DNA from: Gammaproteobacteria bacterium
GTDB lineage: Bacteria > Pseudomonadota > Gammaproteobacteria > DSM-19610
Direction: 5' to 3'
Assembly: GCA_030618475.1 (NCBI GenBank)
Contig: JAUXDG010000112.1
Coordinates: 1 to 8,172 of the forward strand
Length of the DNA: 8,172 bases
How positions within the stretch are numbered: the first letter of the stretch is position 1; each line of letters opens with the position of its first letter. This document shows, one piece after another, positions 1 to 5,520 of the stretch. A program made the translations under genes and the position numbers. The notes below the pieces were generated by a model. That model was not told the origin of the DNA. It did no database searches and saw only the letters and a list, made by a program, of their open reading frames with translations.

Positions 1-1
1 T

Positions 2-631
2 GGGCAGCGGAGATATTTTTCACTTGTTATTGCTGGGCTTAACCGTTTCGTTGCGTATTTGAATGATCTGCGTAATTACCAATCTTCTGATGGGACAGTA
101 GATTTCCAGGCATTTGTGCAAGCTCACTGTGCCGCGCATTTGATATTTACGGAGTTATTTGCGATAAACTTTGCAAATTCCTCCTATATTAAGCAGAAGC
201 TTGCATTTTCAATCGTGGATAAAATTTCTAATCTGAAACGACATATCGGACAAGGAGGAGAGAAAGAATCGGATCTCTTTAAAAAGATGTTTTCTGATGA
301 TTCATGTCAATTGGTGGCAAGTATACTCAAGCATCATGGACGGAACGTTTATAGGCAACTGGGCGATAGATTATCGCGGTTAGTTCAACAGTCTTATGGG
401 CACCTGCACAGTGAGTTGCGACGGATTACCAGAGATGATGACGAAGGAGCGGGGCTGGGATACTTGCGAACAGTGAGAAATGCTAAGGATCATGGCGCGT
501 TCTTGGTCGGCGGACAATTCGAAAAGACTTTTTTAACCACTGATGGGTCCGTCCCTTCAGATGTTGTACAAATAGCGTTCCTATTGGTTTTCGCGATGGT
601 ATTGGAGCCGGGTCGGTTCCTGAAATCGTAG
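2..631 (+). CDS. Unrecognised protein, C-terminal part, with HEPN-like R-x4-H motif
   Basis: The frame is open to the left edge, so this is the 3' part of a longer gene. The TTG at 59 is only the first start-like codon in the window and I do not believe it is the real start. About 209 codons are visible, ending at TAG 629-631. I do not recognise the family. The protein looks mostly helical and soluble, with no clear membrane segment or signal peptide. Near the C-terminus it has Arg-Asn-Ala-Lys-Asp-His (476-493), which fits the R-x4-6-H signature of HEPN domains, often RNases in toxin-antitoxin and abortive-infection systems. That match is short and could be chance. Base composition is visibly AT-richer than the nor genes, suggesting horizontal origin. 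It converges on the recombinase fragment 32 nt downstream. A defence or toxin role is inference only. Confidence 0.6.
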   Translation, partial: GQRRYFSLVIAGLNRFVAYLNDLRNYQSSDGTVDFQAFVQAHCAAHLIFTELFAINFANSSYIKQKLAFSIVDKISNLKRHIGQGGEKESDLFKKMFSDDSCQLVASILKHHGRNVYRQLGDRLSRLVQQSYGHLHSELRRITRDDDEGAGLGYLRTVRNAKDHGAFLVGGQFEKTFLTTDGSVPSDVVQIAFLLVFAMVLEPGRFLKS

Positions 632-663
632 TGTTTATGTTCAGGAATAGACCAGGTTCACAG

Positions 664-870
664 CTACCCCAGTTTCTTCGCCAAATCCTCCGCCTTCAAA
701 TGTGTATACCGTCGCAGCATCCGTAAATCCTTGTGCCCGGTGATGCTGGCGACCTCCATGATATTTAGCCCCTGCTCGAACAGCCGGGTAGTGGCCTCGT
801 GGCGCAAGTCGTGGAACCGGAGGTCTTCGATGCCGGCACGACGTACTGCACGGATGTAGGCGCGATATAC
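664..870 (-). pseudogene. Tyrosine recombinase (phage-type integrase), C-terminal fragment
   Basis: Read on the minus strand, the last ~67 codons are the C-terminal catalytic end of a tyrosine recombinase. The motif RFHDLRH gives the H-x-x-R pair (His codon 811-813), TGHKDLRMLRRYTH gives the second conserved His and the nucleophilic Tyr (codon 706-708), and a normal tail runs to TAG at 664-666. The frame stays open to about 1008, but beyond ~870 its translation no longer looks like an integrase, and the opposite strand there reads as Cas3. The gene is therefore cut at about 855-870. It lacks the N-terminal DNA-binding domain and the first catalytic Arg, so it cannot be active. It is most likely the remnant of an integrative element. 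I found no tRNA or att-like repeat nearby. Confidence 0.85.
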
Positions 871-1185
871 CAACGTCTCTTCGAGGCAGATGCGGAGCCT
901 TCGTTGGTGCTTGCTCACAGCGCGTGCGACCTGTCCGATGTATTTCCTCTGTCGGTTACGGACAACGAAGGCGAATACCCGGATGGCGCCCTGTCGGCGG
1001 CGGCACACTGCATTGCCTGGCTTGCGGACAATCGCAAAAAGGCGCTGCTGGCCGCCGTCGGTGTCGGGACCATCGATCAGGCATTATTCGCTGCACTGCC
1101 GCCGCGCCACCAGTCACTGAGACTCCCTGGTCAGCTGGGGAAAGTGCTCATCGTCGACGAAGTCCATGCTTGTGATGTCTACGCC
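862..1185 (+). pseudogene. cas3: Type I-E CRISPR helicase-nuclease Cas3, internal fragment
   Basis: About 108 codons in one frame match the middle of type I-E Cas3. After YQRLFE comes PSLVLAH, then CIAWLADNRKKALLA, the conserved VGVGTIDQ block (about 1057-1080), the RHQSLRL segment, and KVLIVDEVHA with the helicase motif II DEVH at 1156-1167. The Escherichia coli protein has the same order (GVCTIDQVLI, then VLIVDEVHAYD). The HD nuclease domain and Walker A motif that should precede it are missing, as is everything after motif II. The left end abuts the oppositely oriented integrase fragment at ~860. The right end runs into Cas6e sequence at ~1180-1190. A full Cas3 is roughly 850-950 residues, so only about an eighth remains. 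It cannot be functional. The family call rests on remembered conserved blocks, not a search. Confidence 0.85.
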
Positions 1186-1486
1186 GAAGGCGGATCGCCC
1201 GTCAATGCAGAGCCTGATTCAGCAGGCTGGTCTGGTCTGGATTGGCTGGAAGCACGGGCAGGAAAATACGGCTTCTGATCCGGGTGCCGTTCGGGTGGAT
1301 GGCTATCTGCGCCACGGTGTGAACAAAAAAGCGGGCCGAAAAACGATAAACTTCAGCACGCTGGACTACACAGGAATGCTCACCATTGTGGATCCCGGAC
1401 AGTTTCAGTTGACACTGTTTTTTCATGGAATCGGCCCAGCCAAAGCGTTCGGTTGTGGCCTGCTTCTGGTTCGACCAGCACGGTAG
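1186..1486 (+). pseudogene. cas6e: Type I-E CRISPR RNA endonuclease Cas6e, C-terminal fragment, frameshifted
   Basis: Cas6e (CasE/Cse3) processes pre-crRNA in type I-E systems. Here only its C-terminal half remains. The final ~35 codons (to TAG 1484-1486) carry the hallmark end: a VDPGQF segment followed by the glycine-rich loop HGIGPAKAFGCGLLLVR. Upstream, DPGAVRVDGY and INFSTLDYTG fit the same domain. Reading Cas6e continuously needs two frame changes: the second frame up to ~1235 (SLIQQAGL), the first frame at ~1236-1275 (DWLEARAGKYGF, then TGA 1276-1278), then the second frame again to the end. The first change is explained by the tandem TCTGG duplication at 1231-1240. The second is explained by one extra T near 1274-1276. 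The N-terminal ferredoxin-like domain with the catalytic Tyr/His residues is missing. No cas1 follows the stop. Confidence 0.85.
1231..1240 (+). repeat. 5-bp tandem duplication (TCTGG x2) disrupting cas6e
   Basis: TCTGG occurs twice in tandem. Removing one copy joins IQQAGL in the upstream frame directly to DWLEARAGKYGF in the downstream frame, a natural Cas6e-like reading. A 5-nt gain also produces exactly the frame change observed. It is therefore best read as a slippage duplication that inactivated the gene. Confidence 0.65.
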
Positions 1487-1573
1487 AGTTGGGGTTGTTG
1501 ATCTACTTGGTGGTCTATAACGACATATAATCACTAATAATTAATTTGGCGAATACCAGTAGCAGCCGAATTC

Positions 1574-1601
1574 TTGCATCTGCGTTATCAGTGCCTATAT
1601 T
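1574..1601 (+). promoter_or_regulatory. Candidate sigma-70-type promoter for vapBC
   Basis: A -35-like TTGCAT (1574-1579) and a -10-like TATATT (1596-1601) are separated by 16 bp, placing a start of transcription near 1608 and a leader of about 28 nt before the vapB ATG. The -10 matches consensus at five of six positions, the -35 only at three. A second TATAAT (1526-1531) lies further upstream without a well-spaced -35. The 149-nt gap between cas6e and vapB is AT-rich and otherwise holds nothing I recognise. Confidence 0.4.
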
Positions 1602-1623
1602 ATGTGTAATACGGATGTGTAAT
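1602..1623 (+). promoter_or_regulatory. Direct repeat ATGTGTAAT, possible VapB operator
   Basis: The 9-mer ATGTGTAAT occurs at 1602-1610 and 1615-1623, start to start 13 bp. It lies just downstream of the -10-like box and ends 12 bp before the vapB start codon. Ribbon-helix-helix antitoxins commonly repress their own operon by binding repeated short sites over the promoter, so this is a plausible operator. Assignment is by position only. Confidence 0.35.
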
Positions 1624-1635
1624 CGAGGTGTGAGT

Positions 1636-1872
1636 ATGGCCCATCGTTTGAACATCATGTTGGATGACGCTGTGTGGGCATCCTTGCAGCAGTTGCCCAA
1701 AGGTACCCGCAGTCGGTACATCAGCCAAGCTGTGGAGGAGCGGTTGCGACGCGAGCGGCAACAAAAAGCCGCTGCTGAAATGGATGCATTACGCAATAAG
1801 TTGCCGCCGCTGGACGATGGCATCGATGTTGTAGAGATGTTACGCAAGGATCGGTCAAGGGATGATGCATGA
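1636..1872 (+). CDS. vapB: VapB-type antitoxin with ribbon-helix-helix N-terminus
   Basis: This 78-residue protein should neutralise the downstream PIN-domain RNase and autorepress the pair. Residues 3-9 (HRLNIML) form a likely beta strand. They are followed by two helices (about 11-20 and 25-41) with the spacing of a MetJ/Arc ribbon-helix-helix fold. The charged C-terminal half (RQQKAAAEMDALRNK, then a DDGIDVVEML segment) is typical of the extended tail that blocks a VapC active site. I chose ATG 1636 because GAGGTG at 1625-1630 lies 5 nt upstream and the beta strand begins right after it. The frame is open to TTG 1546, but that extension is not protein-like. The stop overlaps the toxin start by 4 nt (ATGA), the usual translational coupling of these pairs. 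Confidence 0.85.
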   Translation: MAHRLNIMLDDAVWASLQQLPKGTRSRYISQAVEERLRRERQQKAAAEMDALRNKLPPLDDGIDVVEMLRKDRSRDDA

Positions 1873-2285
1873 TTGTTATACCGGACGCGTCGGTCATTCT
1901 GAAATGGGTGTTGCCACGAAATATATCCCCGTTCCAGGATCAGGCATTGGCAATCCGGGATGCTGCACTCAGCGACAGCATTTCCCTGCGTGTCCCGCCA
2001 CTCTGGCGTTATGAGGTAGGCAATACATTGACCCGCTTGATTCCAGGCAATGCATTGCAACTCATGATGCTGTGTGAGTTGGTCGGCCTGACTGAAGTGA
2101 AAGCCGATGATAAATGGTTGGAGATCGCGGTAGGTCTGGTCAGGCGAAGCAAGGTTTCCTTTTACGATGCAGCCTATCATGCGCTTGCGATAGCGCAATC
2201 AGCTGTTTTCGTTACTGCGGATGAAAAGTATGTGAGTAAGTCGAAGCCTTCCACCGACATGCGTCTGTTGAAAGACTGGCCCTGA
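1869..2285 (+). CDS. vapC: VapC-type PIN-domain ribonuclease toxin
   Basis: The 138-residue product has the length and acidic residues of a PIN-domain toxin: Asp6 in the opening IPDASVILKW strand, Glu49 in LWRYEVGNTL, Asp100 in FYDAAYHALA, and Asp118 in FVTADEKYV. In VapC toxins these residues coordinate Mg2+ for cleavage of RNA, often tRNA or rRNA; the target here cannot be told from sequence. The C-terminus (MRLLKDWP) looks complete, so the toxin is probably active and held by VapB. An AAGGG at 1857-1861 lies 7 nt before the ATG, and the start overlaps the vapB stop. The gene ends 41 nt from the convergent norD. The pair sits between the broken CRISPR/integrase region and the nor operon, typical of accessory DNA carrying addiction modules. 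Confidence 0.92.
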   Translation: MIVIPDASVILKWVLPRNISPFQDQALAIRDAALSDSISLRVPPLWRYEVGNTLTRLIPGNALQLMMLCELVGLTEVKADDKWLEIAVGLVRRSKVSFYDAAYHALAIAQSAVFVTADEKYVSKSKPSTDMRLLKDWP

Positions 2286-2288
2286 TAC

Positions 2289-2314
2289 GTGTTGCCTCCA
2301 CTGAAGCCCAACAC
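2289..2314. other. Weak inverted repeat between convergent vapC and norD
   Basis: GTGTTG (2289-2294) pairs with CAACAC (2309-2314) around a 14-nt loop, within the 41 nt between the two convergent stop codons. There is no T-run on either side, so it does not look like a strong intrinsic terminator. It is the only stem I see where a bidirectional terminator would be expected. Confidence 0.2.
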
Positions 2315-2326
2315 ACCCGTAAGCAA

Positions 2327-4162
2327 TCAACCGGTAAGCCGGGCGTACAGCAAGGGCAGTTTGGCCGGCAGTTCCCCGGCATTGCGCACCAGCATATAGG
2401 AAGCACTGCCGAACAGGTACGGCAGGTAGTCCCTGGCCTTTTCATCGATGGTCACGCAGAACGGCTGTATGCCCTGCTTGCCCGCCTCGCGGATCGCCGC
2501 GCGGGTATCCTCGATACCGTAACGTCCCTCGTACTTGTCCAGATCGTTGGGTTTGCCGTCGGTCAGGATCAGCAACAGCTTCTGGCTGGAGGGTTCTTTC
2601 TGCAGCAACTGTGCCGAGTAGCGGATCGCAGCCCCCATGCGCGTGTAATAACCCGGCTTGATGGCCTGTATGCGACCCATTACATCGGGTGAACAGGCTT
2701 CATCAAAGGCCTTCAGGGTATGGAAACGCACGTGGTTGCGCCGCCTGGAGGAAAAGCCGTACAGCCCGAAACGGTCGCCGGTACCGGACAGCGCCTCGCT
2801 GAACAGGAACAGGCTGTCGCGGATCACATCGATGACCCGCTGCTCGTTGTTGACATGGCTGTCCGTGGACAGCGAGAGATCCGCCAGCAACAGGCAGGAA
2901 AGATCACGCTCGGCATTCTGGAAACTGCGAAACATGTCGGCCTCTGCCGCACGGATGCCGCGCAGTCGGTCGGTGGTATGATCGATCACGGCGTTGATAT
3001 CCAGTTCGCTACCGTCCGGCTGGGCATTCAGCCAGATGCGCCGCGGCTTGAGCATCTCGAACAGGCTGCGCAGGCGGCGCGCCCTGGCCCGCAAATGTTC
3101 AGGCAAGGCAGCTGTACCGGCATCACGCGCCAACATCGGCTGCAGGCGGCAATGATCGGGCAACAGGGTCTGCTGACGGAAATCCCACTCGGGCAAAGGG
3201 ATGCCCTCGCCCAGATAGACATCGTCATTTTCCTGCGGCGGCAGGTCCAGGTCGAAGCGAAGGCGGGCGGCGGTGCGTTTGCCGTCGCGAGCTATGCTCA
3301 GGACATCCAGGTCCTCGATCGCCGATTTTGCATTCGGGTCCTCATCTTCATCGGTAGTGCGATCGACCGAAACATATTCAGCACGGGTAAACAGACTCTC
3401 CAGCCGGAACGCCAGCAAACCGCTGCGTCCGTCGGGATTGTCCACGCGCTCGCCGCGACGACGTTTCTCCGTTTCCACCTGCTCGCTGTGCGAACTGTCG
3501 TCTTCATCATCGTCCGGATCGTCGCGGGCAGACCGGTCTGCCGCTACCAGCGGCGGTGATGGATGCAACCACAGGGGTACCGGCCAGGGAGGACGTTCTG
3601 CATGCGGCAGGGAAGCAACCTCCATAGCGGGCTGACTCAGACACTGGCGGATGCGCTGCTCCTGCAGCGCCTCGTCTGCTCGCAGGGTTTCCGGATCAGG
3701 GCGCTGCTGCAGATGGGCTTCCACCAGGCGCCGGTAGCGCCGGGCCAGGCCCGGATATGTGCGCAGGACACTGGCGCTGGCCGCTGTATTCTGCTGCAAC
3801 CAGTCACCCGGGTAGCAACCACTGTGGGCTGCCAGTGCCGCCAGCCACAGGTAGAGTTGCCGGTTCAGTTCCCGTTCCTCGAACCAGGCAATGCGTATTG
3901 GCAGGCGCAGCGTTTCCTCGTCGCGCCAGGCCAGCTCGACCTGCTGCCCGCTACCAGCAATCCGCTGCATGAGACTGCGGCGGGCGCCGTGCCCGGTCTC
4001 GGTCGCGGCCTCGACCCGCAGCCCGCCCTCGCCGCCAAGTGCCCGGAACATCACCGCGGCCGGCTGGCGCATCTCCTCCAGCGACACCGCCGCATCCGGA
4101 TACTCACGCCTGGCGGCACGGGTAACGAGCCGGTGCCAGAATGCTCCTACCCACTCTTCCAT
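2327..4162 (-). CDS. norD: NorD, VWA-domain nitric oxide reductase activation protein
   Basis: NorD works with the AAA+ protein NorQ to activate NO reductase, thought to be at the stage of inserting the non-heme iron FeB. The 611-residue length fits the family. The C-terminal third is a von Willebrand factor A domain with a complete MIDAS: Asp428-x-Ser430-x-Ser432 (DLSLS), Thr507 in YYTRMG, and Asp535 in LTDGKPND. Preceding it are features usual in NorD-like proteins: GEGIPLPEWDFR (about 318-329) and SELDINAVID (385-394). The N-terminal half is helical and soluble. Residues about 208-245 are a low-complexity linker with an acidic run (DDPDDDEDD) then a basic one (KRRRGER). I see no signal peptide, so it is cytoplasmic. 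The ATG lies 6 nt after the polyferredoxin stop, with only a weak AGG as ribosome site. It is the last gene of the cluster. Confidence 0.95.
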   Translation of the reverse strand: MEEWVGAFWHRLVTRAARREYPDAAVSLEEMRQPAAVMFRALGGEGGLRVEAATETGHGARRSLMQRIAGSGQQVELAWRDEETLRLPIRIAWFEERELNRQLYLWLAALAAHSGCYPGDWLQQNTAASASVLRTYPGLARRYRRLVEAHLQQRPDPETLRADEALQEQRIRQCLSQPAMEVASLPHAERPPWPVPLWLHPSPPLVAADRSARDDPDDDEDDSSHSEQVETEKRRRGERVDNPDGRSGLLAFRLESLFTRAEYVSVDRTTDEDEDPNAKSAIEDLDVLSIARDGKRTAARLRFDLDLPPQENDDVYLGEGIPLPEWDFRQQTLLPDHCRLQPMLARDAGTAALPEHLRARARRLRSLFEMLKPRRIWLNAQPDGSELDINAVIDHTTDRLRGIRAAEADMFRSFQNAERDLSCLLLADLSLSTDSHVNNEQRVIDVIRDSLFLFSEALSGTGDRFGLYGFSSRRRNHVRFHTLKAFDEACSPDVMGRIQAIKPGYYTRMGAAIRYSAQLLQKEPSSQKLLLILTDGKPNDLDKYEGRYGIEDTRAAIREAGKQGIQPFCVTIDEKARDYLPYLFGSASYMLVRNAGELPAKLPLLYARLTG

Positions 4163-4168
4163 GCCGGC

Positions 4169-5125
4169 CTACCGGTCACTCACCGAGCGACGCTGGAAAC
4201 AGCTGGCCGGCACTTCCGGCCGGTAGCCAAAATCCCGTTCCGAAACGTCCAGCGCACACTGATCGGACACCATCCGCAGCAGACTGAGCTGGCCATTGGG
4301 TTCGTTGACCCGCTCGCAGGCCTGTATGCATTGCTGGCACTGGGTACAGGTAAACATCTTGCGCTTGATCTGGCGCGGCTGCAGCCGCATGGGACAGGCG
4401 TGTTCGCAGGACATGTCGCAGTCTGCACAGGCCGTAGCCCGCGTCCGGTCGAAACCCACCACCAGGGCTTTGCGGTTGCCCATCCACACCAGGCTCTGGA
4501 ACAGGCCGATGGCACAGCCATAGCGACAGAACAGGTGGCGTGCCAGCGTGAACTCGATGATCAGCAGGCCGGTGGCCGCGCTGATGAAAATAAACTGGTT
4601 GCGCGTCAGTTCCCCGGAAAACAGGTTGCCCCAGACCTCAGCCGGTGCTAACAGGTAGGTCAGCAGGGTTACCGCCCACAGCAAGGAAAAAAACAGCACC
4701 GCGACCGCCACCAGCAGCCAGCCGGAACGCTGCGGATGGACTTCCACGCCATCGGTCTGGACCTCCGGCAGCGGCTGCCGCTCCCAGATGCTCAGCTTTC
4801 CCGAGGCGCGGCGCATCAGCGCGTTGATCATTTCCACCACGGAGAAGTGCGGGCACAGCCAGCCACAGTACAGCCGGCCGTATTTCCACGACAACCAGAT
4901 GCCGCCACCCACCACTAATGCGATGGGCAGAAAGGCCCGCAGGATGACATTCATACTGGCCGTTAACGCGTCGGCGTCACGGATATCCAGCGTCCAGGGA
5001 TGACCGAAAAGGATGAAATGCCCGGCATCGAGGTCGAAGCGAAACAGGTCCAGCGGCGGCGCCAGCACAAACAATACAAAAAAGGCGACGCGCCAGAACG
5101 TGCGCTGCCGTTGCACGCTGTTCAT
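4169..5125 (-). CDS. Membrane-bound 4Fe-4S polyferredoxin (CcoG/NapH/NosR-like)
   Basis: This 318-residue protein has about four membrane segments (near 12-25, 60-80, 136-159, 177-195) and a cytoplasmic-type ferredoxin end. Cysteine motifs are YCGWLCP (Cys87, Cys91), CRYGC (Cys200, Cys204), then two 4Fe-4S motifs: Cys233/236/240/244-Pro and Cys260/263/266/270. The paired C-x3-C-P motifs at membrane ends plus a double-cluster ferredoxin are the signature of the family including CcoG (RdxA/FixG), NapH and the NosR C-terminus. CcoG-type proteins act as metal reductases in cbb3 oxidase maturation; NapH and NosR are linked to electron transfer. Lying between norQ and norD, it may supply electrons for FeB insertion or keep the centre reduced; that is inference. 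The ATG overlaps the preceding stop (ATGA), implying coupling. It lacks the long C-terminal Ig-like domain usual in CcoG. Confidence 0.88.
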   Translation of the reverse strand: MNSVQRQRTFWRVAFFVLFVLAPPLDLFRFDLDAGHFILFGHPWTLDIRDADALTASMNVILRAFLPIALVVGGGIWLSWKYGRLYCGWLCPHFSVVEMINALMRRASGKLSIWERQPLPEVQTDGVEVHPQRSGWLLVAVAVLFFSLLWAVTLLTYLLAPAEVWGNLFSGELTRNQFIFISAATGLLIIEFTLARHLFCRYGCAIGLFQSLVWMGNRKALVVGFDRTRATACADCDMSCEHACPMRLQPRQIKRKMFTCTQCQQCIQACERVNEPNGQLSLLRMVSDQCALDVSERDFGYRPEVPASCFQRRSVSDR

Positions 5126-5520
5126 GACCGGAACGGCCGGCCGATCAGCGGATAGACGAAGTGCTGGCTGCTGAGTGCCTTCACCAGTCCGATGACGCCC
5201 ATGAAAATCAGACTGCTGTGAACGAAAGTGAAATACAGGATCACCACCATCCAGGTATAGCCAGAGTCGAAGCCGCCGAGGAGCAGGATCAGGCCGATGA
5301 TCAATACGATCAGCACTCCGCCAACGATGCTTGTGCCGACCGTCTGGGACAGATGATTGGCCGCCAGTGGCGGCGCATCCTTTCTTCTGGCCAGAAACAG
5401 CAGGAACAGCAACACGAACCCCAGCCCGGGCGCCAGCAGCAGATTCACCAGGTACAGCGTCTCGGCCGTTACCGCCAGAATCTGCCCCGGTTCACCGGTT
5501 TCATTGACCAAAACGGGCAT
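5122..5520 (-). CDS. Small integral membrane protein, DUF4870/Tic20-like
   Basis: The 132-residue product has three predicted membrane segments (about 22-44, 62-83, 89-115). The loop KDAPPLAANHLSQT and the end GLVKALSSQHFVYPLIGRPF resemble DUF4870-type proteins, where a final Ala-x-x-x-x-x-x-Tyr-Pro block follows the last helix. The resemblance is from memory and moderate. No cofactor ligands are evident and its function is unknown. The ATG is supported by GGAGGT (plus-strand 5526-5531) 5 nt upstream. It overlaps the 3' end of norQ by 20 nt and the polyferredoxin start by 4 nt. Position inside the operon, between norQ and a redox protein, suggests a role in assembly or membrane anchoring of the maturation machinery, which is inference. 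Confidence 0.82.
   Translation of the reverse strand: MPVLVNETGEPGQILAVTAETLYLVNLLLAPGLGFVLLFLLFLARRKDAPPLAANHLSQTVGTSIVGGVLIVLIIGLILLLGGFDSGYTWMVVILYFTFVHSSLIFMGVIGLVKALSSQHFVYPLIGRPFRS

Noticed and set aside
632..663. Attachment site or tRNA end next to the integrase fragment
   Set aside because: The 32 nt here show no tRNA-like sequence and no copy elsewhere in the window that I can find.
1546..1635. N-terminal extension of vapB from TTG 1546
   Set aside because: It would cover the putative promoter and direct repeats, and has no ribosome site. ATG 1636 has one and starts at the ribbon strand.
1515..2198. Minus-strand frame of 227 codons opposite vapBC
   Set aside because: VapB and VapC on the plus strand have fold-specific residues, coupled start/stop and ribosome sites. 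The antisense translation is unlike a protein family.
2289..2314. Strong bidirectional terminator between vapC and norD
   Set aside because: The stem is only 6 bp with a 14-nt loop and there is no T-run, so I list it only as a weak inverted repeat.
1..2326. CRISPR array or type I-E repeats near the cas remnants
   Set aside because: I looked for the GC-rich hairpin repeat with about 61-bp periodicity and saw none. Only protein-coding remnants remain.
2720..3559. Plus-strand open frame (279 codons) within norD
   Set aside because: Shadow of norD, which has a complete MIDAS and family length on the other strand.
3563..4651. Long plus-strand open frame (362 codons) opposite norD and the polyferredoxin
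   Set aside because: It is antisense to two well-supported genes and its translation is Gln/His/Pro/Arg-rich without domains. High GC at third positions keeps the opposite frame open.
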